Positions 15,579-23,870 of a stretch of 32,594 bases of DNA are shown in pieces. The notes under the pieces were generated by a model. That model saw only the letters and a program-made list of their open reading frames with translations. It had not been told where the DNA came from and searched no databases. How positions within the stretch are numbered: the stretch's first letter is position 1; each line of letters opens with the position of its first letter. A program made the translations under genes and the position numbers. Source of the stretch: Bdellovibrionales bacterium. Lineage in GTDB: Bacteria > Bdellovibrionota > Bdellovibrionia > Bdellovibrionales > Bdellovibrionaceae. Where the stretch lies: positions 1 to 32,594 of the forward strand of contig SXSU01000077.1 in assembly GCA_005793345.1 (NCBI GenBank). Direction: 5' to 3'.

Positions 15579-17862
15579 ATTTTGAAATTAAATGATAACT
15601 AATACTACTTAAAGGTAAGACTTCATCAATCGCTTTTAAGTCAATTGCGACCTTTGGCATTCCAAACACCACAGAAGTTTCCTCGTTTTGAGCAATAGTT
15701 GGAATCTTATAATCATGAAGTAATTTAATTCCCTTGGCTCCATCACTACCCATACCCGTTAGAATTGCTGCAACAATATTATAATTTTTGTAAATATGAC
15801 TATCAATTAATGAATTAAATAAATAATCCACAGAGGGTTTATGTCGATTTACTGGAGCATCATCTGATATTTTTATTTTAATTTTAAGACCTTCCATGAC
15901 AACTCGCATTTGTAAACCACCTGGTGCTATATAAACAGTGTTACTTTCAACAAGTTCACCATCCTCTGCTTCTTTAACCCTAAATGTAACCAAGTCATTC
16001 ACTCTTTTTGCAAAAGCTTTGGAAAAATTAGATGGTATATGTTGAACAACTAATACAGGAGGAATCTCTGGTGGAAAATTAGAAAACACTTCAGTTAAGG
16101 CTTCAATACCCCCCGTAGAAGCACCAATCACAATTAAATCTTTTGAACCTTCATTTTTACTATAAACTAGTTTACCAGTTTGACCAGACGATTGAAATTT
16201 TGATTTACTTTTCTTTTTAAATTGATTCTTAATTTCATACGCATTTTTTAATACAACTTTAATTCTCTCAGCTTCTTGACTTAAATTTTGCATTTTTGGT
16301 TTTTCTAAATAGTCGACCGCACCATGCTCAAAACATTTTAAAACAGAAACTGCATCTTCATAACTTACACTAGATAACATAACGACAGGAAAATTAAAAG
16401 ACGATCCATCTAACTCCAAAAACTCTATACCTGTCATTTTTGGCATATGGATATCGAGAACCATAACATCGGGATTTATGGTCCTTAACAATTCTCTTGC
16501 ATCAATTGGATTATCAGCTTCACCAACAATTTCAAATTCGCTTGTACCTGATAAAATCTCGCGTAACATTTTTCGAATTGTCAGAGAATCATCAACAATA
16601 AAAACTTTTATTTTATCTACTTTTACATTGTTAACAATTTTAAATTCTTCAACTTGCATAGTTGATTTTCTTTGATAAACTGAATTACCAACAGTTTTTA
16701 AATTTGTTTTAAAATGGGAAAGACTTTCAGAGTGACCAATAAAAAGATAACCATTATCTGCTAAACAGTTATACATCTTATTAGCTATTTTTTCTACTTC
16801 TTTAGGATTAAAATATATTAAAACATTTCGAACAAAAATTACATCACAATTACTTTGAGGAAAAGTTTCAGATAATAAATTGGCTTGACTAAATTTACAC
16901 AAACTATGAATTTCATCTTTAATTCTTACCATACCAAGAAACTCATCTTCACCTAAATCAAAATACTTATTTATTAAATAAGTATCAAGATCTTTAATTA
17001 TATCAACTCGGTAAATACCTTCTGAGGCTTTTGATACAGAACTAAAATCTATATCTGTACCTATGAATTCTATTTCGGGATATACTCCTGGATTTTGAGA
17101 TTTATATTCAAACCATGCAATGGCTAATGAATAAACTTCCTGTCCTGTACTACAAGCTGCCGACCAAATTTTAACTTTAGAATTTCTATTTCTAAATTTT
17201 GGAAAAACAAAATTAACTAAATAATCAAAGTGATCACTCTCTCTAAAAAACTCTGTTGTATGGGTTGTCATTATAGAAATGAGTTGCTTAATCTCTTCTT
17301 GTCGGTTTTTTTTAAAATATTCAAGATAATGTTCAAGAGAGGTTAGTCCAACGGCGCGGGCCCTAGGTACAAGTCTTGTCTCTACGAGTAAGCGTTTTTC
17401 AGGACCCAACTGAACTCCTGAAAGTTGTTGAACAATATCCATGATTTCTTGAATAGGGTTGCTTTTTCTCATTTCTATTCGAGTTAATATACTAATTACA
17501 TCTTTGTTATTAAATGGTTTTTCTAGAACATCAAGAGCTCCAAGTGAACATGCTCGTTCAGCAGACTCAGGTGAGACATCCGCAGAAATAAATACCCATG
17601 CTGGTATTTGAACATTTTTTTCATGAAGATTTTCTAATAACTTTAACCCCGTCATTCTTGGCATGTGAATATCAGAAAATACAACATCGTATTTTTTATT
17701 TTGAGTTAAAAATAAATCTTGCGCCTCAATTGCCGAACTAGAGCAATCGCAAGAATAACCTTCGTCCTCTAAAATTTCTTTTAAAGTTTCTTGCAAATCT
17801 GGTTCATCATCAATCAATAAAATATGGAGTTTCCGATCTTTCATTAAGCTGATTTTTTCCAT
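15556..17862 (-). CDS. REC-CheR-REC-CheB fusion: chemoreceptor methyltransferase and methylesterase in one chain
   Basis: Four complete modules sit in 768 residues. A receiver (residues 12-130, acceptor Asp64 in [11 protein letters not shown], Lys115) is followed by CheR methyltransferase (about 137-400; [21 protein letters not shown] as SAM loop, RNVLIYFNP). A second receiver follows (418-545, Asp470 in [10 protein letters not shown]), then the CheB catalytic domain (575-755) with triad Ser582 (GASTGG), His608 (VQHIP) and Asp707 (GMGSDGA). Receiver 2 plus the last domain is an ordinary CheB, so the gene looks like REC-CheR joined to cheB. The chain should both add and remove methyl groups on receptor glutamates. 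AAAAGGA at 17868-17874 supports ATG 17862; ATG 17844 is an alternative. It is the last gene of the cheA operon, overlapping the receptor gene by 19 bases. Confidence 0.93.
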   Translation of the reverse strand: MEKISLMKDRKLHILLIDDEPDLQETLKEILEDEGYSCDCSSSAIEAQDLFLTQNKKYDVVFSDIHMPRMTGLKLLENLHEKNVQIPAWVFISADVSPESAERACSLGALDVLEKPFNNKDVISILTRIEMRKSNPIQEIMDIVQQLSGVQLGPEKRLLVETRLVPRARAVGLTSLEHYLEYFKKNRQEEIKQLISIMTTHTTEFFRESDHFDYLVNFVFPKFRNRNSKVKIWSAACSTGQEVYSLAIAWFEYKSQNPGVYPEIEFIGTDIDFSSVSKASEGIYRVDIIKDLDTYLINKYFDLGEDEFLGMVRIKDEIHSLCKFSQANLLSETFPQSNCDVIFVRNVLIYFNPKEVEKIANKMYNCLADNGYLFIGHSESLSHFKTNLKTVGNSVYQRKSTMQVEEFKIVNNVKVDKIKVFIVDDSLTIRKMLREILSGTSEFEIVGEADNPIDARELLRTINPDVMVLDIHMPKMTGIEFLELDGSSFNFPVVMLSSVSYEDAVSVLKCFEHGAVDYLEKPKMQNLSQEAERIKVVLKNAYEIKNQFKKKSKSKFQSSGQTGKLVYSKNEGSKDLIVIGASTGGIEALTEVFSNFPPEIPPVLVVQHIPSNFSKAFAKRVNDLVTFRVKEAEDGELVESNTVYIAPGGLQMRVVMEGLKIKIKISDDAPVNRHKPSVDYLFNSLIDSHIYKNYNIVAAILTGMGSDGAKGIKLLHDYKIPTIAQNEETSVVFGMPKVAIDLKAIDEVLPLSSISYHLISKFNKKQVA

Positions 17863-19589
17863 TTGAATCCTTTTCGACTAACTTCAACTGATTCATCTGT
17901 ATTTTTTTCTTTGATTTGAGGTTGAATTTGATAATCCTCATTATTTTTTTGCTTTAAATCAGATTCAGTATTTATTTTTTTCTCCGAATTTGTCTTTTGG
18001 TTCTGAGATTGTGTATATGAATTTTTATTTTCGTTCTCAATCTCATTTTTTGTAACAATTTTATTATAATTTAAATCATTTGTGTGAGAGTTACTACCAA
18101 AAACCAAACTCACTAAACCCTTCATTGTTGCATCTAAACTTTTAGACGCCATAAATAACTTTTCAGATTCTGAAGTTAATTTTTCAGAAGCCTGAGAGTT
18201 ATTATTTGTAACAATATCCATTTCAGCCATTGCACGATTGGTTTGTTTTATTCCAATTTCCTGTTCTTTTGATGCTGAGGCAATTTTAGTTACACTTTCA
18301 TTTATTTTAGTCAGTGTGGAACCCATTTCTTGGAACGCACTTTGACATTCTACTGAAACATTTTTTCCAATGCTCACCTTATCTTGAGTCGAACGCACAA
18401 TTTGCGAAACTTCACTTGTTGAGGATTCTAATAATGTTCTTATTTCATCCGCAGCTTTTCCACTCATTGTAGCAAGCTTTCCAACTTCTTCTGCCACAAC
18501 AGCAAAGCCTTTTCCATGGGTGCCCGCTCTAGCAGCTTCAATACTCGCATTAAAAGATAAAAGTCTAGTTTCAAAAACAATATCATTAATAACTTTAGTT
18601 TTAGATTTAATTTCTTCGATTAAGCGAACAAGACTTTCTAATTTTTCATTTGTATGTTGAATATCATCCATTGCAGATCCTAATCGTTCCATCACTTTTA
18701 AACCTTTTTCAGATTCATTTTTACCATCTTCAGAAATTTGTAAACTACGAGCAGATTGTTGTGTTGTTTGCGAAAGCATCGATGCCATTTCTTCACTGCT
18801 TGCTACTGTTTCTTCAATTGCAGCAGCTTGTTCAGTTGTAGATTGAGAAAGCTTTTGTGATTCTTGATGAATCTGCATTGAAACTTGATTCACTGATGAT
18901 GACTCTTGAGTGAGGAGTTGAATCGTTTTTGTTAGTGAATTTGATAAATATTGAATAGTATAAAATGCTGTAAATAGCCCAGCAGTAAAACCAAATAAAA
19001 GTATCATTAAAATAACGATATTCGATTGGTTTACCTCAGAGATGGCATTAGTTACATCAACTTGACTATTTTCAACTATCAAGTTGGATAATTTTTCAAA
19101 ATCACTTTCTAATATGTGAAATATCTTATCTAATGCACCTAATTTTTTTTCAGCAAGAGTAAATTTGCTTTCATTTGCCAGAGCTATAATTTCTTCAGCA
19201 GTCGCAATATATTCTTCAACATGAGGTTTAGTTTCATTTATTGATTTTAATGCCTCATCTTCAATATTAAGAGAATTCAATTTATCAAATTGAGCAAGAA
19301 AATCAGTTCTCACTTCTTTGAACTCATTTAATATTTGATCTTTCTGAGATTTATCATCTGAACTTGAGTAATATAAACTTTGGAAGACAAGGCCTCTTGT
19401 CGCATCATGATACATATCTGTAAGTCCTAATGCCTTAACTGCTGGAAGATCTACAAGTGCAAGTTGTTTAGTATTTTTAATTACTTTAAAACTATAATAT
19501 GTACCTATCCCACCTACCAATAACATCATCAATAACTGAAATGTAGATAGCATCCACAATCTGGCTTTAATTGACATATTTTGAAACAT
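17844..19589 (-). CDS. Methyl-accepting chemotaxis protein
   Basis: This chemoreceptor has 581 residues from ATG 19589, which GAGAGG precedes by 5 bases; an upstream ATG at 19613 has no such site. Two membrane helices (about 10-35 and 190-215) enclose an all-helical periplasmic sensor of roughly 150 residues, consistent with a four-helix bundle. A short HAMP-like linker leads to the signalling hairpin, whose tip reads [18 protein letters not shown] followed by [14 protein letters not shown]. The tip differs from the enterobacterial FQTNLLALNAAVEAARAG and resembles receptors of predatory or gliding deltaproteobacteria, as I recall them. A charged Gln/Asn/Lys-rich tail of about 75 residues follows, with no NWETF-type CheR-tethering pentapeptide. 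It is encoded between cheW and the CheR/CheB fusion and is the obvious local receptor. Confidence 0.93.
   Translation of the reverse strand: MFQNMSIKARLWMLSTFQLLMMLLVGGIGTYYSFKVIKNTKQLALVDLPAVKALGLTDMYHDATRGLVFQSLYYSSSDDKSQKDQILNEFKEVRTDFLAQFDKLNSLNIEDEALKSINETKPHVEEYIATAEEIIALANESKFTLAEKKLGALDKIFHILESDFEKLSNLIVENSQVDVTNAISEVNQSNIVILMILLFGFTAGLFTAFYTIQYLSNSLTKTIQLLTQESSSVNQVSMQIHQESQKLSQSTTEQAAAIEETVASSEEMASMLSQTTQQSARSLQISEDGKNESEKGLKVMERLGSAMDDIQHTNEKLESLVRLIEEIKSKTKVINDIVFETRLLSFNASIEAARAGTHGKGFAVVAEEVGKLATMSGKAADEIRTLLESSTSEVSQIVRSTQDKVSIGKNVSVECQSAFQEMGSTLTKINESVTKIASASKEQEIGIKQTNRAMAEMDIVTNNNSQASEKLTSESEKLFMASKSLDATMKGLVSLVFGSNSHTNDLNYNKIVTKNEIENENKNSYTQSQNQKTNSEKKINTESDLKQKNNEDYQIQPQIKEKNTDESVEVSRKGFKWKKSA
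17868..17874 (-). promoter_or_regulatory. Ribosome binding site AAAAGGA of the CheR/CheB fusion gene
   Basis: The site lies inside the 3' end of the receptor gene, 5 bases before ATG 17862. It favours this start over ATG 17844, which overlaps the receptor stop codon and has no such site. Confidence 0.7.
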
Positions 19590-19594
19590 AAATA

Positions 19595-19600
19595 CCTCTC
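19595..19600 (-). promoter_or_regulatory. Ribosome binding site GAGAGG that fixes the chemoreceptor start
   Basis: GAGAGG lies 5 bases before ATG 19589. If translation began at ATG 19613 this site would be inside the gene and eight polar residues would be added. Confidence 0.7.
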
Positions 19601-19686
19601 TATTATAAATCACTATTTTTTTTAATTCGTTTTAAATAATATTAAACTTAACTTAGTAAAATTATTTTAATTATTTTTCAATTTAA

Positions 19687-20184
19687 CTAGGCGCTATGTT
19701 TTATTTCAGTCAATAATCTCATATCTTCACCACCTATACATAGTCCTAAGTCAATTAAATTAACCAAAGCATTTTCTTTCAAATGCCCTACTCCAATAAA
19801 ATATTTATTCTTTTCGCTATCGTCATTTGATTGATTTAAATTTAAATCTTCCTTATTAAAAATATGGACACTATGGAGATCATCAAAAATTACACCAACA
19901 GAATTTCCATTGTTTTCGACAATCATAATTAGGCACTGATTTGGATCTTTAATTGTCATACCAAGTTTCATTCGTAAGTCTATTACTGAAATGACTTGCC
20001 CTCTTAAATTGATTAATCCTTTAAAATAATTTTTCATAAAAGGGATTTTTTTAGTAGGCATTAATTTTACAATTTCTTTAACTTGTAATAAAGGTGTTGC
20101 ATACAGCTCTCCACCTAAATAAAATAATAAAAACTGATTTATATTTTCATCAGTTTGTTTATTATTAAGCTGAAAGTCGACCAT
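19687..20184 (-). CDS. cheW: Chemotaxis coupling protein CheW
   Basis: CheW links chemoreceptors to the CheA kinase in receptor arrays. The 165-residue product has the typical CheW pattern: QFLLFYLGGELYATPLLQVKEIV, then a RGQVISVIDLRMKLG core near residues 70-85, and MIVENNGNSVGVIFDD. ATG 20184 lies inside the end of cheA (20-base overlap) and is preceded by AAGGAG at 20191-20196 with 6-base spacing, so the two are translationally coupled. The receptor gene begins 97 bases downstream of the stop, in a very AT-rich spacer without a convincing terminator. Confidence 0.93.
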   Translation of the reverse strand: MVDFQLNNKQTDENINQFLLFYLGGELYATPLLQVKEIVKLMPTKKIPFMKNYFKGLINLRGQVISVIDLRMKLGMTIKDPNQCLIMIVENNGNSVGVIFDDLHSVHIFNKEDLNLNQSNDDSEKNKYFIGVGHLKENALVNLIDLGLCIGGEDMRLLTEIKHSA

Positions 20185-21964
20185 ACATTGCTCCTTTACT
20201 ACAAAAATCTTTTAAATTTAATATTAAACTCACTTCACCACTACCAATAATTCCAGCTCCTATTATTCCTGGTAATGCACCAATTTCTTGGCCGATTTTT
20301 TTTATAACAACTTCTTGTTGTCCAATTATAAAATCAATTTCAAAACAGTACTTTTGATTTTCAAATTGAACAATTATGCCTTGTCCATATACTTTTTTAT
20401 TCTTTGATATTAATGATCCGTTTTTTAAAGCTTCACTCAGGTTAAAAACTGGTATAATTTCATTTCTTAAATTTATAACACGTTCATTATTTTTAGTTTT
20501 ATGAATTTCAATATTATTAAAACTAATTGTTTCAACCAAATGCGGAAGGGGAACTATATATTTTGTTTCATCTAAAAATATTGTAATTCCTCCTAAAATT
20601 GCATGACTTAAAGGAATGCTGATTTCAAAACGTGAACCCTGTCCTTCAACCGAATTAATTTGAATATTTCCTTTTAAATCATTAACCGCTTGTAAAACAA
20701 CATCCATACCAACACCACGACCTGATATTTCAGTTACAACTTCTTTGGTCGAAAATCCTGGCTTAAAAATTAGTTTAAATATTTCACTTTCTGGTAAAGT
20801 TTGTGCACTTAATTCATTAATCAATTTGTTTTTAATGGCTTTTTCTAATATTTTATTTTTGTTTAAGCCTTTGCCATTATCTGTTATTATAATTTTGACA
20901 ACATTATCTTCTTGAATAGCAACTAAAGACACCTTGGCTTGTTCTTTTTTATTAAGTTGGATGCGCTCTTCATTTGTCTCTAAACCATGGTCCACAGCGT
21001 TTCGTATAATATGTGTCAGTGGATCAATTACTTTGTCTAATATAAGTTTATCTAATTCAACATCCTCGCCGTCAGATTCAAATAGCACATCTTTTTGTTG
21101 TTCAAGTGCTACATCTCTTAAAGTTCTTTTTAAGCGCTGAAACAATGGTTTCATCGGCACCATTCGTAAACTCATTGAAATCTGCTGCACTTCACTTACT
21201 AGTTTACTCATGTAAGAAATAATGGAGATCGATTCAGAAATATCCGAAAGTCCTTCTTTCACTTTTTGATCCATAATACTTTTTTGTACAACGAGTTCGC
21301 CAACAAAATTTAAAAGCGTATCTAGTTTTTTAACACTCACACGCAAACTTTCTTCATCAGCATTCTTAGTATTAGTGACTTTATTTGAATTAAAATTATT
21401 ATTACTACTTGCAGTTGTTGTATTTGAATTATTATTTATCGCAATTATTGTTGATGTTGAACTTGATGTATTCTCTAAGAAACTATTTTGTAGTTCAGCT
21501 AAAAGTTCTTTATTTTCAAATTCTGATAGCTCCTTAGCCGAACTATTTTCAACAGAATTATTTTCTACTCCAATTGTTGGATTATTTTTTATTTGAACTA
21601 ATTCATTCACAATATCTTCAATTGGATGAGTAAAATTTAAATCACTTTTTAGACCATTAATCATGATCTTTAAGACATCAACGGTTTTTAAAAGTACATT
21701 GATTACAACTGAACTGAGCAGTGAATTATTAGACTGAATTAAGACAAGCAAATCTTCCATTTTATGAGCGAGCCTTGAGACTTCTTCAAAACCAACAGCT
21801 TTTGCAGAACCTTTAAAGCTATGGGCCATTCGAAAAATACTGTTTAAGCTCTCAGTTTTATCAGCATTATTCTCCAGTTCGAGAAATGCAGATTCAGTCT
21901 CTTCAAGAGTAGAGGTTGCTTCTTCTAAAAATGTTTTCTTTATTTCAATTTCAAAATCTTCCAT
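20165..21964 (-). CDS. cheA: Chemotaxis histidine kinase CheA, lacking a P2 domain
   Basis: CheA autophosphorylates under control of receptor-CheW complexes and passes phosphate to response regulators. In its 599 residues, the HPt domain (1-110) has His48 in MAHSFKGSAKAVGF. A low-complexity Ser/Asn/Thr linker (about 150-200) stands where the CheY/CheB-docking P2 domain would be. The dimerisation and kinase domains show IIRNAVDHGLE, DNGKGLN and STKEVVTEISGRGVGMDVV, and the end is a CheW-like domain (about 447-599). P2 loss usually means less specific or slower regulator docking. ATG 21964 has no Shine-Dalgarno sequence; the predicted sigma-28 transcript would start within a few bases of it. 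It is the first gene of the operon. Confidence 0.94.
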   Translation of the reverse strand: MEDFEIEIKKTFLEEATSTLEETESAFLELENNADKTESLNSIFRMAHSFKGSAKAVGFEEVSRLAHKMEDLLVLIQSNNSLLSSVVINVLLKTVDVLKIMINGLKSDLNFTHPIEDIVNELVQIKNNPTIGVENNSVENSSAKELSEFENKELLAELQNSFLENTSSSTSTIIAINNNSNTTTASSNNNFNSNKVTNTKNADEESLRVSVKKLDTLLNFVGELVVQKSIMDQKVKEGLSDISESISIISYMSKLVSEVQQISMSLRMVPMKPLFQRLKRTLRDVALEQQKDVLFESDGEDVELDKLILDKVIDPLTHIIRNAVDHGLETNEERIQLNKKEQAKVSLVAIQEDNVVKIIITDNGKGLNKNKILEKAIKNKLINELSAQTLPESEIFKLIFKPGFSTKEVVTEISGRGVGMDVVLQAVNDLKGNIQINSVEGQGSRFEISIPLSHAILGGITIFLDETKYIVPLPHLVETISFNNIEIHKTKNNERVINLRNEIIPVFNLSEALKNGSLISKNKKVYGQGIIVQFENQKYCFEIDFIIGQQEVVIKKIGQEIGALPGIIGAGIIGSGEVSLILNLKDFCSKGAMYGRLSA

Positions 21965-21973
21965 ACAACGGAT

Positions 21974-22000
21974 GTATCGGATTTTTTGTAAAAGTCTTTA
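21974..22000 (-). promoter_or_regulatory. Sigma-28 (FliA)-type promoter of the cheA operon
   Basis: Read on the minus strand, TAAAGACT (22000-21993), an 11-base spacer and TCCGATAC (21981-21974) match the sigma-28 consensus TAAAGTTT-N11-GCCGATAA at 12 of 16 positions, with the exact spacer and the CCGATA core intact. ATG 21964 lies nine bases beyond, so the mRNA would have almost no leader. Motility genes in many bacteria use this factor, which fits the operon content. Confidence 0.6.
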
Positions 22001-22040
22001 ATAAGAAATATAAGTATTTTAGTTCATACAAAACACTTTA

Positions 22041-22079
22041 AAAACCTTCAATAACTCGACGCAAGTCGAGTTATTGAAG
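22041..22079 (-). terminator. Intrinsic terminator of the vWA/glycosyltransferase operon
   Basis: CTTCAATAACTCGAC (22046-22060), loop GCAA and its perfect complement (22065-22079) form a 15-bp stem. On the minus strand it is followed by GGTTTTT, so it ends transcription coming from the glycosyltransferase gene that stops at 22177, just ahead of the cheA promoter. There is no T run on the plus side. Confidence 0.75.
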
Positions 22080-22176
22080 CTTAACATTGCAAAAAAATCA
22101 CGTAAACTCTATACCTTAAAAATCTAAAGATCCAAATCATTGTGCTACAAGATTACAGAAAAACAGTATATCTTGA

Positions 22177-23328
22177 TTACATTATAAGATCATTAATAGA
22201 CTCAAACCAATCATTCTCAATTTCATTTTGATTAGACTCGCAATTTATATCATATTTAGATTGATTCAGCGATTCTATTTCAGGCGAATTGTTTTTCGGA
22301 TCTGTCTTTAAATAATTGTCCCATACCTGGCTATTATAATTTTTTTCTGAGTATAAAAATATTTTTTTATAAAAATTGAATTCATAATTAAAATTATTTT
22401 TTGATAAACAAACTATATTTTTTTTGCAAGCAATTGCAATTTGTAAACCTAAATAATCTACTCCAAAAATAAAATCACAAGCATTTATTGTGCTCATTAC
22501 ACTCCGAAGACCCTCACCTAATGGTGATACGTGTACACAGTCAAACTCTTGAGATAAAATTTGGTGATTTATCTCATCTTCGTTTGTACCAATTAAGACG
22601 ACTGAGAAATTAGAAATTTGGTGATAAGATTTAAGGCTGAGTAAAATTTCTTTGAGTTCAAATAATTCAATTTTTGATGTGTATAAGCCAATAATATTCT
22701 TAATCCCTCTTTGCGACCAAATCATTTTTCGTAATTCAGATACTTGATTTTCTACATCCCGTAATACAAGACTTGGCGTAAAACTATAATTTTCATTAAA
22801 TTCTAAATTTAATGATTTTGCCTGGAGATGCATTAAACTTTTTAAGTTTATGGTTTCATTTTTAAGATCTGAGTTTAAGCTTAGTTCCCATAATTCAAAT
22901 GCACTTGGATTGGCAGGAACTATTGCTCCATTTTCATTTGATTTAAATCCATATAAAAAATCTACTTTTTTTGCGCGTTCAATTACACTTGAAGCTAAAA
23001 TATTTTTATCTAAAATTAAACCAATATCAAACTCCAGTGGATTAAGGAAAATTAAATCATCTTCGTGTGATGATAATAATCTATCAATATAAGGATTATT
23101 ATCCAACACCAGAGGAAAATCAGTAACAACAGTGATATGTGATTTTGGATATTTTTGTTTCACCAGAGGAAAAAGTGCTGTTGCCCGCAATACTGAATGA
23201 ATTGGACCAAGATGAACAAATAAAATATAAGTTAGAGGAATATCCAAGGACGGACATTGAGAATTGCAATTTGAATTTTTAGTACATGGCCTATATCCTG
23301 AAAAATGCCGACATCCTGTCTGATACAT
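22177..23328 (-). CDS. Glycosyltransferase family 9 (heptosyltransferase-like) with N-terminal four-Cys motif
   Basis: The 383-residue chain resembles GT9 ADP-heptose transferases: ILFVHLGPIHSVLRATALFPLVKQKYP near residues 36-62, TVVTDFPLVLDNNPYIDRL after it, and a C-terminal nucleotide-sugar half with FGVDYLGLQIA. GT9 enzymes add heptose to lipopolysaccharide core or to proteins. Before the fold lies C6-x8-C15-x5-C21-x3-C25 (CRHFSGYRPC and then CNSQC), which could hold a metal; a similar leader occurs in some deltaproteobacterial GT9 proteins as I recall. The last 45 residues are acidic and Asn-rich. GGAG eight bases before ATG 23328 supports the start. It follows the GspG-like gene by 50 bases and ends the operon. 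Confidence 0.78.
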   Translation of the reverse strand: MYQTGCRHFSGYRPCTKNSNCNSQCPSLDIPLTYILFVHLGPIHSVLRATALFPLVKQKYPKSHITVVTDFPLVLDNNPYIDRLLSSHEDDLIFLNPLEFDIGLILDKNILASSVIERAKKVDFLYGFKSNENGAIVPANPSAFELWELSLNSDLKNETINLKSLMHLQAKSLNLEFNENYSFTPSLVLRDVENQVSELRKMIWSQRGIKNIIGLYTSKIELFELKEILLSLKSYHQISNFSVVLIGTNEDEINHQILSQEFDCVHVSPLGEGLRSVMSTINACDFIFGVDYLGLQIAIACKKNIVCLSKNNFNYEFNFYKKIFLYSEKNYNSQVWDNYLKTDPKNNSPEIESLNQSKYDINCESNQNEIENDWFESINDLIM

Positions 23329-23378
23329 AATTCACACTCCAGTGAATAAAATTATTTTCTTGTTTACTTTTCTTACAT

Positions 23379-23834
23379 TCAAAAAGGCATAACCACTAAA
23401 ATATCATCACCGTTTGAACCATTTGCTATCATGTCTCCTATATTTTTAAAATCAGGCTTTTGATTTTCTCCGACTGACCATATATAAACTATAGAACCTT
23501 TTTTTCCATCACCCTTAACTTGAAATCCAAATGGCTTTCCCCAAGGGTCTCTTCCCACTTCACCATCGAGAACTTTTCTTGTGAGGCTTAGCACTTGTGA
23601 CTCCGAAGCTAATCCTCTATTTTCTTCTGCTGTATTCTTTTTTTCTTCTACAAAATTTTTGACTTGAAATTGCGATTCAATTAACTGTTGTGCAATCATC
23701 ATTGCACGTTGCTCTGCTTTTTCTGATATCGATAATTCCCTTGGTATTTGATTATAATAAGTATAAAATACAGCTCCTAAGGCACAAGATATAATAAAGA
23801 AAAAAAACTTCCCACGATTTGGTTTATTTTGCAT
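23379..23834 (-). CDS. Small membrane-anchored protein with GspG-like C-terminal region
   Basis: The 151-residue product has one N-terminal hydrophobic segment (about 10-25), a helical Gln/Glu-rich region to residue 80, and a C-terminus beginning GRDPWGKPFGF, with IYIWSVGEN-like spacing (IVYIWSVGENQKPD) and GDDILVVM. This closely follows the C-terminal pattern of type II secretion major pseudopilins (DPWGNPY, YSLGADG, DI), where the loop binds calcium. The N-terminus lacks the prepilin peptidase motif GFTLIE, so it is probably not assembled as a pilin in the standard way. GGAG ten bases upstream supports the start. It lies 36 bases after the TSP1/vWA lipoprotein gene, in the same unit. Function unknown; similarity to GspG is by eye only. 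Confidence 0.7.
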   Translation of the reverse strand: MQNKPNRGKFFFFIISCALGAVFYTYYNQIPRELSISEKAEQRAMMIAQQLIESQFQVKNFVEEKKNTAEENRGLASESQVLSLTRKVLDGEVGRDPWGKPFGFQVKGDGKKGSIVYIWSVGENQKPDFKNIGDMIANGSNGDDILVVMPF

Positions 23835-23870
23835 AATTCATGCTCCTCAATTTCAAAATTATTAAACTAC

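Noticed and set aside
22046..22079. The 15-bp hairpin as a plus-strand terminator
   Set aside because: There is no plus-strand gene upstream and no T run on that side; it fits the minus strand.
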